Of a stretch of 64,000 nucleotides of DNA, positions 54,974-64,000 are shown piece after piece; position 1 is the stretch's first letter; each line of letters opens with the position of its first letter. Under the pieces are notes generated by a model. It searched no databases and was not told the DNA's origin. It worked only from the letters and a program-made list of their open reading frames with translations. The translations under genes were made by a program, and so were the position numbers. The stretch is from Rhodoplanes sp963724735 (GTDB taxonomy: Bacteria > Pseudomonadota > Alphaproteobacteria > Rhizobiales > Xanthobacteraceae): positions 20,561-84,560 of the forward strand of contig CAVRVX010000006.1 in NCBI GenBank assembly GCA_963724735.1, written 5' to 3'.

Positions 54974-55860
54974 GTCACGCTTTCGACGACGTGGAGGTGC
55001 GCTGGCGTTGTTTTCGGTTCGACGACTTCAAAGCGGCGGCCGTGCTGGAGCGACGGAATGCGGCTCCGCACAGCCGCGACCGCGGCGGGATCGACTTCCG
55101 CCATGACCAGCCCTGGCTCGGTGCCGTCTTCGGCCAGTACCGCCCCCCATGGGTCGACGATGAGCGAATGCCCGAACGTCTCCCGCCCGTTTTCGTGCAT
55201 GCCCCCCTGGGCGGCCGCAAACACGAAGCAGCCGTTCTCGATCGCGCGGGTACGCGCCAGCACGTGCCAGTGCGCCTCGCCGGTCTGACGCGTGAACGCG
55301 GAAGGCGCCGCGAGGAACGAGCTGCCTGCTTCCGCGAGCGCCCGGTAAAGTGCGGGGAAGCGCAGATCGTAGCAGATCGACAGGCCCAGCCGGCCCCACG
55401 GCAGGTCGGCGACGATCGCGAGGTCGCCCGGATGGAAGTTGCGCGACTCGCGATAGCTCTCGCCGTCCGGCAGATCGACGTCGAACATGTGGATCTTGTC
55501 GTAGCGCGCGACGATTTCGCCGGCCGGATCGATCAGGAACGACCGGTTGGCCGCGCGCTCGGGCGACACTTTGATCGCGAGCGAGCCGATATGGAGCCAA
55601 AGATTATGGGTGCGGGCGAGCTCACGGAATTCCGCTAGCGCGGGGTCCGACTCCTCCGGCGAGATTGCGGCAAACAGCACGTCGCGGTCCGTCTCCATGA
55701 TGTTGGTCATCTCGGGAGTCAGGATATAGTGAGCGCCGCGATCCTTGGCCTCGCGGATCAGCTTCGCTGCCGAAGCGATATTGACGGCGGGCTGGCGTCC
55801 AGACTGCATCTGGATCAGCGCAACACAAAATCGTAGAGGGTCTCTCGTGTGCATGGTCAT
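54970..55860 (-). CDS. Carbon-nitrogen hydrolase (nitrilase superfamily, Nit-like)
   Basis: A 296-residue hydrolase with the complete triad Glu50 (YILTPEMTN), Lys122 (YDKIHMFDVDLPDG) and Cys163 (LSICYDLRFPALYRALAE). The DVDLPDGESYRES insert and SICYDLRFP resemble the Nit/Nit2 branch, which includes deaminated-glutathione amidases. That role would fit the glutaredoxin gene upstream, but it is inferred. It sits between grxC and the DUF1178 gene, a conserved order in this group. Confidence 0.9.
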   Translation of the reverse strand: MTMHTRDPLRFCVALIQMQSGRQPAVNIASAAKLIREAKDRGAHYILTPEMTNIMETDRDVLFAAISPEESDPALAEFRELARTHNLWLHIGSLAIKVSPERAANRSFLIDPAGEIVARYDKIHMFDVDLPDGESYRESRNFHPGDLAIVADLPWGRLGLSICYDLRFPALYRALAEAGSSFLAAPSAFTRQTGEAHWHVLARTRAIENGCFVFAAAQGGMHENGRETFGHSLIVDPWGAVLAEDGTEPGLVMAEVDPAAVAAVRSRIPSLQHGRRFEVVEPKTTPAHLHVVESVT

Positions 55861-55872
55861 GGGAGCTCCTCG

Positions 55873-56130
55873 TTAGGTGTTCAGTAGCCGGTCGAGCTCG
55901 CCCTTTTCTTCAAGGGCGTAGAGGTCGTCGCAACCGCCGACATGCGTGTCGCCGACGAAGACTTGCGGCACTGTCGTCCGCCCGTTTGCGCGCGCAATCA
56001 TCTCGGCGCGGCGTTGAGGCTCGTCGTCGACATTGATCTCATGAAATTCGACGCCCTTGCGGCGAAGCAGTTCCTTCGCCGACCGGCAATACGGGCATAC
56101 GGGCGTCGTGTAGACCTCAATTTCCGGCAT
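55873..56130 (-). CDS. grxC: Glutaredoxin 3
   Basis: An 85-residue dithiol glutaredoxin: active site CPYC (Cys12, Cys15) in IEVYTTPVCPYCRSAKELLR, the cis-Pro glutathione-binding loop in TTVPQVFVGDTHVGG and the final GGCDDLYALEEKGELDRLL. Normal length. First gene of the unit grxC-nitrilase-DUF1178; comF lies upstream on the same strand. Confidence 0.95.
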   Translation of the reverse strand: MPEIEVYTTPVCPYCRSAKELLRRKGVEFHEINVDDEPQRRAEMIARANGRTTVPQVFVGDTHVGGCDDLYALEEKGELDRLLNT

Positions 56131-56214
56131 CCAACCAACCTAGGTTTAATTTTTGCTGGGGCTGAATATAAGGACAGTGCGTTGCAGCAACAACAGGACT
56201 GAGACGTAATTACA

Positions 56215-57042
56215 TCACGTCGTTGCATCAACGACACAGGCGAATACGACGACATCGACATTGAGCGCCCCTCCGCGCAGCAGTGCGCGGGCGCACGCAT
56301 CGACGGTCGCTCCGGAAGTCAACACGTCGTCAACCAGCACGATACGCTTGCCGCGGATTATCGCCTTGCTTTCTTCCGGGACGCGGAATGCGGCCTGCAC
56401 ATTTCCCGCGCGCTCGGTCTTGGAAAGTCCGACTTGTTGCGACGTCGCGCGGACGCGCCGCAGTGCAGCATGCCAGACGGGCCGTCCGCACGACCGGGAG
56501 ATCGCCTCGGCGAGTAGCGCCGCCTGATTGAATCGCCTGGTCCAAAGGCGACGCCAATGCAGCGGCACCGGAACGATTGCATCGGCGTCGGCTAGCAGTT
56601 CGTTGCCCGCTTGCGCCATCCACCGACCCATCGTCGGCGCAAGCTCAAGCCGGTCGCCGTATTTGAGCGCATGCACGAGCGCGCGGGCGATCTCGTCGTA
56701 GCGGACCGCGGCGCGGGCGCGGCCGTAGGCCGGCGGGTCGGCGATTGCCCGAACCGACAAGACGCCCGCGCCCATGTCGTGAGTGAACGGAGTGCCGAGA
56801 CGTTCGCAATAGGGCCGTGCAATGAACGACAATTTCGCCCAGCAATGCGCACACAATCCACCCGCGCCGGCGACCGGCTCGCGGCAGACCGGGCAGACTG
56901 GCGGCAGCAAGAGATCGCGGGCAACCACCAATGCATGGCGGAGTCCGTCCTTGAAACGCGCTTTGGTAACCGGGGCAGGCTGAACAACGTCTGTCATTGC
57001 GTTGAGCGCGCGCGGCCTCCACAACTTTTCCATCAAATTCAT
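56215..57042 (-). CDS. comF: ComF family phosphoribosyltransferase-like protein
   Basis: A 275-residue ComF-type protein: an N-terminal zinc ribbon (LLPPVCPVCREPVAGAGGLC, AHCWAKLSF), an ALVHALKYGDRLELAPTMGR helix, VPVPLHWRRLWTRRFNQAAL (the PRT-like R-R-F-N-Q loop), and the PRPP motif RIVLVDDVLTSGATVDACAR. ComF relatives are linked to DNA uptake in Gram-positives, but in Rhizobiales the role is unclear. The start is set at the ATG at 57042; a TTG at 57063 is the alternative. Confidence 0.88.
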   Translation of the reverse strand: MNLMEKLWRPRALNAMTDVVQPAPVTKARFKDGLRHALVVARDLLLPPVCPVCREPVAGAGGLCAHCWAKLSFIARPYCERLGTPFTHDMGAGVLSVRAIADPPAYGRARAAVRYDEIARALVHALKYGDRLELAPTMGRWMAQAGNELLADADAIVPVPLHWRRLWTRRFNQAALLAEAISRSCGRPVWHAALRRVRATSQQVGLSKTERAGNVQAAFRVPEESKAIIRGKRIVLVDDVLTSGATVDACARALLRGGALNVDVVVFACVVDATT

Positions 57043-57229
57043 ATCGTGCAAACTCCGGGCCAAATCTGTGCGCCGTGGATTTGAACATCAAGGCGGACCG
57101 CCTTGGACTTTAGCCCTAACCTGAATGTCTTAGGGCCGCACATCCAGGCCGGCTCTCCACGACCAGCCAGGTGCAGCCGCTCGGCTGGTCCACTATCTTC
57201 CTTTCGGAAATCCACATGGGCCGGGCAAA

Positions 57230-58126
57230 ATGCCAGCTCCCCGCGTATTCGACCGCCTGCTCGTGCGACAGCGTCAACAACGCGCTCGCGCGCTCGGCCC
57301 GTCGACCTTTCTGCTCGATCGGGTCGCCGAGGAGGTTGCCGACCGGCTCGCCGCCATTCTGCGCCGCTTCGATCTTGCCATTGATCTCGGATCGCCAGGC
57401 GACGCGTTGCGCCGCGCTCTGGCGGGCAACGCGCAGGTGGGAACGCTTGTTGCGATCGGCCATGCCGCACTCGCATCGGCGCGCGGGCTTGTCGTGGTCG
57501 CCGACGAGGAGATGCCGCCGCTGCGGGAGGCCTCCGTCGATCTCGTGGTGTCCGCGCTGAGTCTCCAGACGGTGAACGACCTCCCCGGCGCATTCGTGCA
57601 GATCAGGCGGGCGCTCAAGCCGGACGGCCTGTTCCTTGCGGCGCTGCTGGGTGGCGAGACGCTCACCGAATTGCGCCAGAGCTTTGCGGCAGCCGAGGTT
57701 GAGCTGGAAGGCGGGCTGTCGCCGCGCGTTGCGCCCTTCGCCGATATCCGCGAGCTCGGCGCCTTGCTCCAACGCGCAGGCTTCGCTCTTCCGGTAACGG
57801 ATATCGACCGGCTGACGGTGCGCTATGCGTCGGCTTTCGCGCTCATGCACGATCTACGGCGCATGGGCGGCGGCAATCCGCTGTTCGAACGGCGGCGCTC
57901 GCCGCTGCGGCGCGCGACGCTGATGCGGATGGCGCAGATCTATGGCGAGCGCTTCGCCGATGCGGACGGGCGCATCCGTGCGACGTTCGAGATCGTTTGG
58001 CTGTCGGGATGGGCGCCGCATGAAAGCCAGCAGCAGCCCCTGCGCCCGGGAAGCGCCACAGCGCGCCTTGCCGACGCGCTTGGCGCCGTCGAAATCCCTG
58101 CCGGCGAAAAGGCGCGGCCGAAATAG
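57230..58126 (+). CDS. BioC/NDUFAF5-like SAM-dependent methyltransferase
   Basis: A 298-residue methyltransferase-fold protein: FDRLLVRQRQQRARALGPST then FLLDRVAEEVADRLAAILRR at the N-terminus, LAIDLGSPGDALRRALAGNA as a weak motif I, and the catalytic-region SVDLVVSALSLQTVNDLPGA plus IRRALKPDGLFLAALLGGET. It resembles alphaproteobacterial homologues of NDUFAF5 and BioC; the glycine-rich motif is poor (DLGSPGD), so SAM use is not certain. It is divergent from comF. Confidence 0.82.
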   Translation: MPAPRVFDRLLVRQRQQRARALGPSTFLLDRVAEEVADRLAAILRRFDLAIDLGSPGDALRRALAGNAQVGTLVAIGHAALASARGLVVVADEEMPPLREASVDLVVSALSLQTVNDLPGAFVQIRRALKPDGLFLAALLGGETLTELRQSFAAAEVELEGGLSPRVAPFADIRELGALLQRAGFALPVTDIDRLTVRYASAFALMHDLRRMGGGNPLFERRRSPLRRATLMRMAQIYGERFADADGRIRATFEIVWLSGWAPHESQQQPLRPGSATARLADALGAVEIPAGEKARPK

Positions 58127-58138
58127 CCGCGGCTACTC

Positions 58139-58543
58139 TCACGCCAGCAGTAGTCCCGTCAGGTGCGGAATGAGCGGCAGGTCGGCCGGCGGCATGGGAT
58201 AGTCCTTGAGCCTGTTCGGCCGCACCCACGCGAGGCTTTGGTGTTCTTTCGCAACGACAGTCCCTTCCCAGCGGCGGCATACATAAAGCGGCATCAACAG
58301 GTGGAAGTCGGCATAGGCGTGGCTCGCGAACGTGAGCGGCGCGAGACAGGCTTCGCGGACGACGATGCCGAGCTCCTCATGCAGCTCGCGGATAAGCGTC
58401 TGTTCGGGCGCTTCGCCCGCTTCGACCTTGCCGCCAGGAAATTCCCACAAGCCTTCCATCGGCCGGCCAAGCGGCCGCTGCGCGATCAGCACGCGTCCAT
58501 CTGCGTCGATCAGCGCGCAGGCGGCGACGAGGACGAGCCGCAT
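58139..58543 (-). CDS. mutT: 8-oxo-dGTP diphosphatase MutT (Nudix)
   Basis: A 134-residue Nudix hydrolase. The Nudix box is complete: GGKVEAGEAPEQTL then IRELHEELGI (G-x5-E-x7-R-E-U-x-E-E-x-G-U). FASHAYADFHLLMPLYVCRR and the final LAWVRPNRLKDYPMPPADLP fit MutT. It removes mutagenic 8-oxo-dGTP. It lies 3 bases after argJ on the same strand, a common alphaproteobacterial pair. Confidence 0.9.
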   Translation of the reverse strand: MRLVLVAACALIDADGRVLIAQRPLGRPMEGLWEFPGGKVEAGEAPEQTLIRELHEELGIVVREACLAPLTFASHAYADFHLLMPLYVCRRWEGTVVAKEHQSLAWVRPNRLKDYPMPPADLPLIPHLTGLLLA

Positions 58544-58546
58544 TCG

Positions 58547-59788
58547 TTACGACCGGTAGTCGCCGTTGATCGCGACATAGTCCTTGGTGAGGTCGCAGGT
58601 GAGCACGCGGTCGCGGCCCTTGCCGAGTCCGAGATTGACCCGGATTTCGATCTCCGGCCGCTTCATCACCTGCGAGGTTGCGGCCTCGTCATAGGTCGGA
58701 TCGCGCTCGCCCTTGTGGGCGACGCGGATGCCGCCGAACCAGATCGACAGCTTGTCGCGATCGGCGCGCTCGCCCGCCTTGCCGACCGCCATCACGACGC
58801 GGCCCCAGTTGGCGTCCTCGCCGGCGATCGCGGTCTTGACCAGCGGGGAATTGGCGATCGATAGCGCGACGCGGCGCGCGCTCCGCTTGGACGTCGCCCC
58901 TTCGACGATGACTTCGACGAGCTTGCGGGCGCCCTCGCCATCGCGCGCGACCTGCTCGGCAAGGTTCGCGAGCACCGCCTCGAATGATTTCCGGAACGCA
59001 GCCGCCTTCGGGTCGCCGGCGCGCGTGATCGTCGGCGCGCCGCGCGCCGCCGCCGCCCCCGTCGCGAAGGCGAGCAGCGTGTCGGATGTCGACGTGTCGC
59101 CGTCGATGGTGACCGCGTTGAACGTGTCCTCGACCCCGCGCGCGATCATGGCCTGCAGCGCCGGTTGGGCGATCGGCGCGTCGGTGAACACAAAGGCGAG
59201 CATCGTTCCCATGTCCGGCGCGATCATGCCCGCGCCTTTGGCGATGCCGCAGATCGTGACCGGCACGTTGCCGAGCCGCACCAGCGCAGCGGCGCCCTTC
59301 GGAAACGTGTCCGTCGTCATGATCGCTTTCGCCGCCGCCTGCCATTGGCCGGGCGCCGCCAACTGGACGAGGTGATCCATCACCTGGCCGAACTTGCGGG
59401 CCTCGAGCGGCTCGCCGATGACGCCGGTGGAGGCGAGAAAGATCTCGCTCGGCCGGCACTCGGCGGCCGCGGCAGTGATCTCCGCCGTCAGCTTTGTCGC
59501 TTCGCGCCCCGCCTTGCCGGTGAATGCGTTGGCGTTGCCGGAATTGACCACGAGCGCCCGCGCGCCTTTCGATTTGAGCCGGGCGCGACACCAATCGACC
59601 GGCGCGGACGGACATTTGGAGCGGGTGAAAACGCCGGCCACGGTCGTGCCTTGGTCGAACAGGGCAAGCAGCACGTCGGTGCGCCCAGGGTAGCGGATGC
59701 CGGCTGCCGCGGTCGCAAGGCGCACGCCTGAAACCTCCGGCATGTCGGGGAAATGCGATGGGGCAAGGGGGGAAACTGCGGCCGCCAT
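58547..59788 (-). CDS. argJ: Bifunctional glutamate N-acetyltransferase/amino-acid acetyltransferase ArgJ
   Basis: A 413-residue arginine-pathway enzyme. Features: ALFDQGTTVAGVFTRSKCPS at the N-terminus, ARALVVNSGNANAFTG, the autoprocessing region IAKGAGMIAPDMGTMLAF and VTIDGDTSTSDTLLAFATG, and the C-terminal GRVVMAVGKAGERAD. ArgJ self-cleaves before a Thr, which becomes the N-terminal nucleophile of the beta chain; homologues usually have Ala-Thr (MATM), here Gly-Thr. Length is normal. PpiC-type gene and mutT are on the same strand. Confidence 0.94.
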   Translation of the reverse strand: MAAAVSPLAPSHFPDMPEVSGVRLATAAAGIRYPGRTDVLLALFDQGTTVAGVFTRSKCPSAPVDWCRARLKSKGARALVVNSGNANAFTGKAGREATKLTAEITAAAAECRPSEIFLASTGVIGEPLEARKFGQVMDHLVQLAAPGQWQAAAKAIMTTDTFPKGAAALVRLGNVPVTICGIAKGAGMIAPDMGTMLAFVFTDAPIAQPALQAMIARGVEDTFNAVTIDGDTSTSDTLLAFATGAAAARGAPTITRAGDPKAAAFRKSFEAVLANLAEQVARDGEGARKLVEVIVEGATSKRSARRVALSIANSPLVKTAIAGEDANWGRVVMAVGKAGERADRDKLSIWFGGIRVAHKGERDPTYDEAATSQVMKRPEIEIRVNLGLGKGRDRVLTCDLTKDYVAINGDYRS

Positions 59789-59811
59789 GGTGAAAGTCTA
59801 TTGAATTTCAC

Positions 59812-59953
59812 CTCTCCTTGTGGGGGAGAGGTCGGCGAGCATCGAGGCACGAGATGCCAGCCGGGTGAGGGGGAGGTTGACTTATAAGTCTTATCCCCCT
59901 CACCCGGATTCCTCGCTGCGTTCGTAATCCGACCTCTCCCCGCCGAGGAGGTG
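59812..59953. repeat. Imperfect long inverted intergenic repeat
   Basis: About 140 bases. ACCTCTCC...GGGGGAGAGGTCGG at the left and CCGACCTCTCCCC (plus GAGGAGGTG) at the right are complementary. Inside, CCGGGTGAGGGGGA pairs with CCCCCTCACCCGG around an A+T-rich loop (TTATAAGTCTTAT). It has the look of a dispersed REP/RPE-like palindromic element; copies elsewhere in the genome cannot be checked here. It may also act as a bidirectional end for neighbouring transcripts. Confidence 0.75.
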
Positions 59954-60006
59954 CATATGCAGAGCGCTTAAATTGGGGAAAGCATACCGCGCCGGCGCTG
60001 CGGCGA

Positions 60007-61002
60007 TCAATTCTTCTTCGGCTCCGCGGCTGGTTTATCCGAAGGCGCAGGAGACGCCGGCTCAGGCTTGTCGAGGCGTTCGATCTTCGCCTCCGCGCGC
60101 AGCTTGTTCAACAGGTCGATCTGCGCCTTTCGCGTGACGAAGGTCTCGATCTGGTCCTTCACCTGATCGAACTCGGGCGGCTGACGCTTGCGCTTGTCCT
60201 CGATCTTGATGAGGTGCCAGCCGAACGCCGTCTTCACCGGGTCGGAAATCTGGCCTTTGTCCAGCTTGAACGCGACCTCGGAGAATTCCGGCACCATCTG
60301 GTCCTTGGTGAAATAGCCGAGGTCGCCGCCATCCTGCTTGCCCGGCGGATCGTCGGTCAGTTCCTTGGCGAGCGCCGCGAAGTCCTCTCCCTTCTTGACC
60401 CGCGCGAGCGTCGCCTTGGCCTTGGCCTCCGCCTCTTTGCTGGCGTTTTGATCGTTCGCGTCCGCCACGCGGAATAGGATATGGCGCGCATGCACCTCGG
60501 ATTCGTCGGCCATCTGCTTGACCGCTTCGTCATAAACGGCGCGCATGGCCTGCGGCGTGAGCGCGTTCTTGCCGGCGTCGCGCAGGACCGCTTCCATCAA
60601 GGTCTTGTCGCGGGCGAAGGCGAGGCGCCGCTTGAAGTCCGGGCTGTCGGCGAGCTTGTTCGCCTCCGCGTATTTGGCCAGCAAGAGCATGTCGGCCACA
60701 TAATTGATCAGCCACTCCCGCTTGGTCTCCGGCGTCCCGGCCGGAATGTTCTGCCCGACATCCTCCTCGGCGAGCGCGAGGTCGCTTTGCCGAATGTCGG
60801 CGCCATTGATCTTTGCAACCACCGGATCGCTGGCGGAGGCGGGGGCCGGCGCTTGCGCCGGCGCGCCCGGGGCCGGCGCTTGCGCCAGCATGGTCCCGCC
60901 TGCGGCAAGGGACACTACGAGCGCGACGGCCGCGCCGAGGCCGACGCATCGACGCATCGAACTGGTGAATTGCGGGAGCAGGGGAAGGGGCGGCGGGGTC
61001 AT
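60007..61002 (-). CDS. Exported PpiC/parvulin-type peptidyl-prolyl isomerase
   Basis: A protein of about 331 residues with a signal peptide (VGLGAAVALVVSLAAGGTML), a Pro/Ala linker, a SurA-like N-terminal helical chaperone domain (INGADIRQSDLALAEEDVGQ through ALTPQAMRAVYDEAVKQMAD) and one parvulin domain (EVHARHILFRVADANDQNAS; GDLGYFTKDQMVPEFSEVAF; VKTAFGWHLIKIEDKR). It would assist folding of exported proteins in the periplasm. ATG 61002 has AAGGA upstream. It faces away from secA. Confidence 0.92.
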   Translation of the reverse strand: MTPPPLPLLPQFTSSMRRCVGLGAAVALVVSLAAGGTMLAQAPAPGAPAQAPAPASASDPVVAKINGADIRQSDLALAEEDVGQNIPAGTPETKREWLINYVADMLLLAKYAEANKLADSPDFKRRLAFARDKTLMEAVLRDAGKNALTPQAMRAVYDEAVKQMADESEVHARHILFRVADANDQNASKEAEAKAKATLARVKKGEDFAALAKELTDDPPGKQDGGDLGYFTKDQMVPEFSEVAFKLDKGQISDPVKTAFGWHLIKIEDKRKRQPPEFDQVKDQIETFVTRKAQIDLLNKLRAEAKIERLDKPEPASPAPSDKPAAEPKKN

Positions 61003-61309
61003 CGCGGGTCCTTGGAACGAGGTTTGGCCAGATAGGGAGAAATGCCACTTTGCGCAAAGGCTGCGATTTGGCAACAGCCCTGGTGCGTAGGCGCGAAGCA
61101 CGGCATGATTGCGGCAAGCGCCGATTGACAAGCCCTGGACCCCCCCCTATCTCTCGGCGGCTCGCCGGTGCCCCGTCGGACGTCGATATTTCGCCTCCGT
61201 GACCGAAAAAAGCCTGTCTTGACCGGGATGTATTGGACAAAATGCCGGCCGCGTGCGCCCCTCGATGCGGCGCGCGATGCATTGAGCCGGACAAGGAAAG
61301 GATCCCGGG
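61003..61309. other. 307-base divergent promoter region (PpiC / secA)
   Basis: Holds the promoters of the isomerase gene and of secA. Short frames on both strands have no family features. No SecM-like leader or RNA element was recognised. Confidence 0.4.

Positions 61310-64000
<2,691 letters not shown>

Overview
The window reads as chromosomal DNA of a high-G+C alphaproteobacterium, most likely order Hyphomicrobiales (Rhizobiales; Bradyrhizobiaceae/Xanthobacteraceae-like). The pointers are the order hemW-rdgB-rph facing hrcA-grpE, a stand-alone RpoH, a PPi-type phosphofructokinase, DUF1178 beside a nitrilase-family hydrolase and grxC, and IS and phage-remnant types usual in that order. This placement is inference from gene content; no search was run.

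Layout. (A) 1-18,560 is ordinary core genome: the 3' end of lon; a TPP-dependent acetolactate-synthase-like enzyme with a NIPSNAP protein; bacterioferritin and its ferredoxin behind a Fur-like box; a PcaB-like lyase, a TerB protein and a GATase1 protein; a TetR regulator facing an EmrA/EmrB-type efflux pair across two near-identical operators; tRNA-Ala(CGC); hemW-rdgB-rph (overlapping genes) facing hrcA-grpE; then a secreted protein and the cut-off 3' part of a family 2 glycosyltransferase. (B) About 18,600-47,640 is a decayed genomic island. It opens with a P4-type tyrosine integrase and a chain of overlapping phage-like small genes, several frameshifted. Cargo follows: DUF4403, a YbaK deacylase, truncated dinB and recD2 joined tail to tail, a secreted nuclease, an FmdB zinc ribbon, a serine-less acyl-carrier-like protein, two GNAT acetyltransferases and many small secreted or unknown proteins. 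The rest is dominated by insertion sequences (IS3 remnant, IS5/IS1182-like twice, IS630, IS1380, IS91-like nested inside an IS5-like element, IS200/IS605). Several interrupted genes can be rebuilt across the IS from exact target duplications. (C) 47,640-64,000 is core genome again: apt, an RluD-type pseudouridine synthase, rpoH, a frameshifted pfp, a DMT transporter, a methyltransferase, DUF1178-nitrilase-grxC-comF, a BioC/NDUFAF5-like methyltransferase, mutT, argJ, a PpiC-type isomerase and the 5' part of secA.

How it fits together. The core blocks carry protein quality control and heat shock (lon, hrcA, grpE, rpoH), secretion and folding (secA, PpiC), iron storage (bfr-bfd) and nucleotide-pool cleaning (rdgB, mutT). 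The island looks like an old integrative element or prophage that has lost function: most multi-gene blocks in it carry frameshifts, deletions or IS insertions. I did not find a convincing complete new defence or biosynthetic system. The most unusual items are the serine-less ACP-like protein, the duplicated zinc-ribbon family with one IS-split copy, the dinB/recD2 deletion scar, the nested IS91/IS5 block bounded by perfect inverted repeats, a 20-base poly-C tract, and a single-base frameshift in the core gene pfp that should be checked as a possible sequence error.
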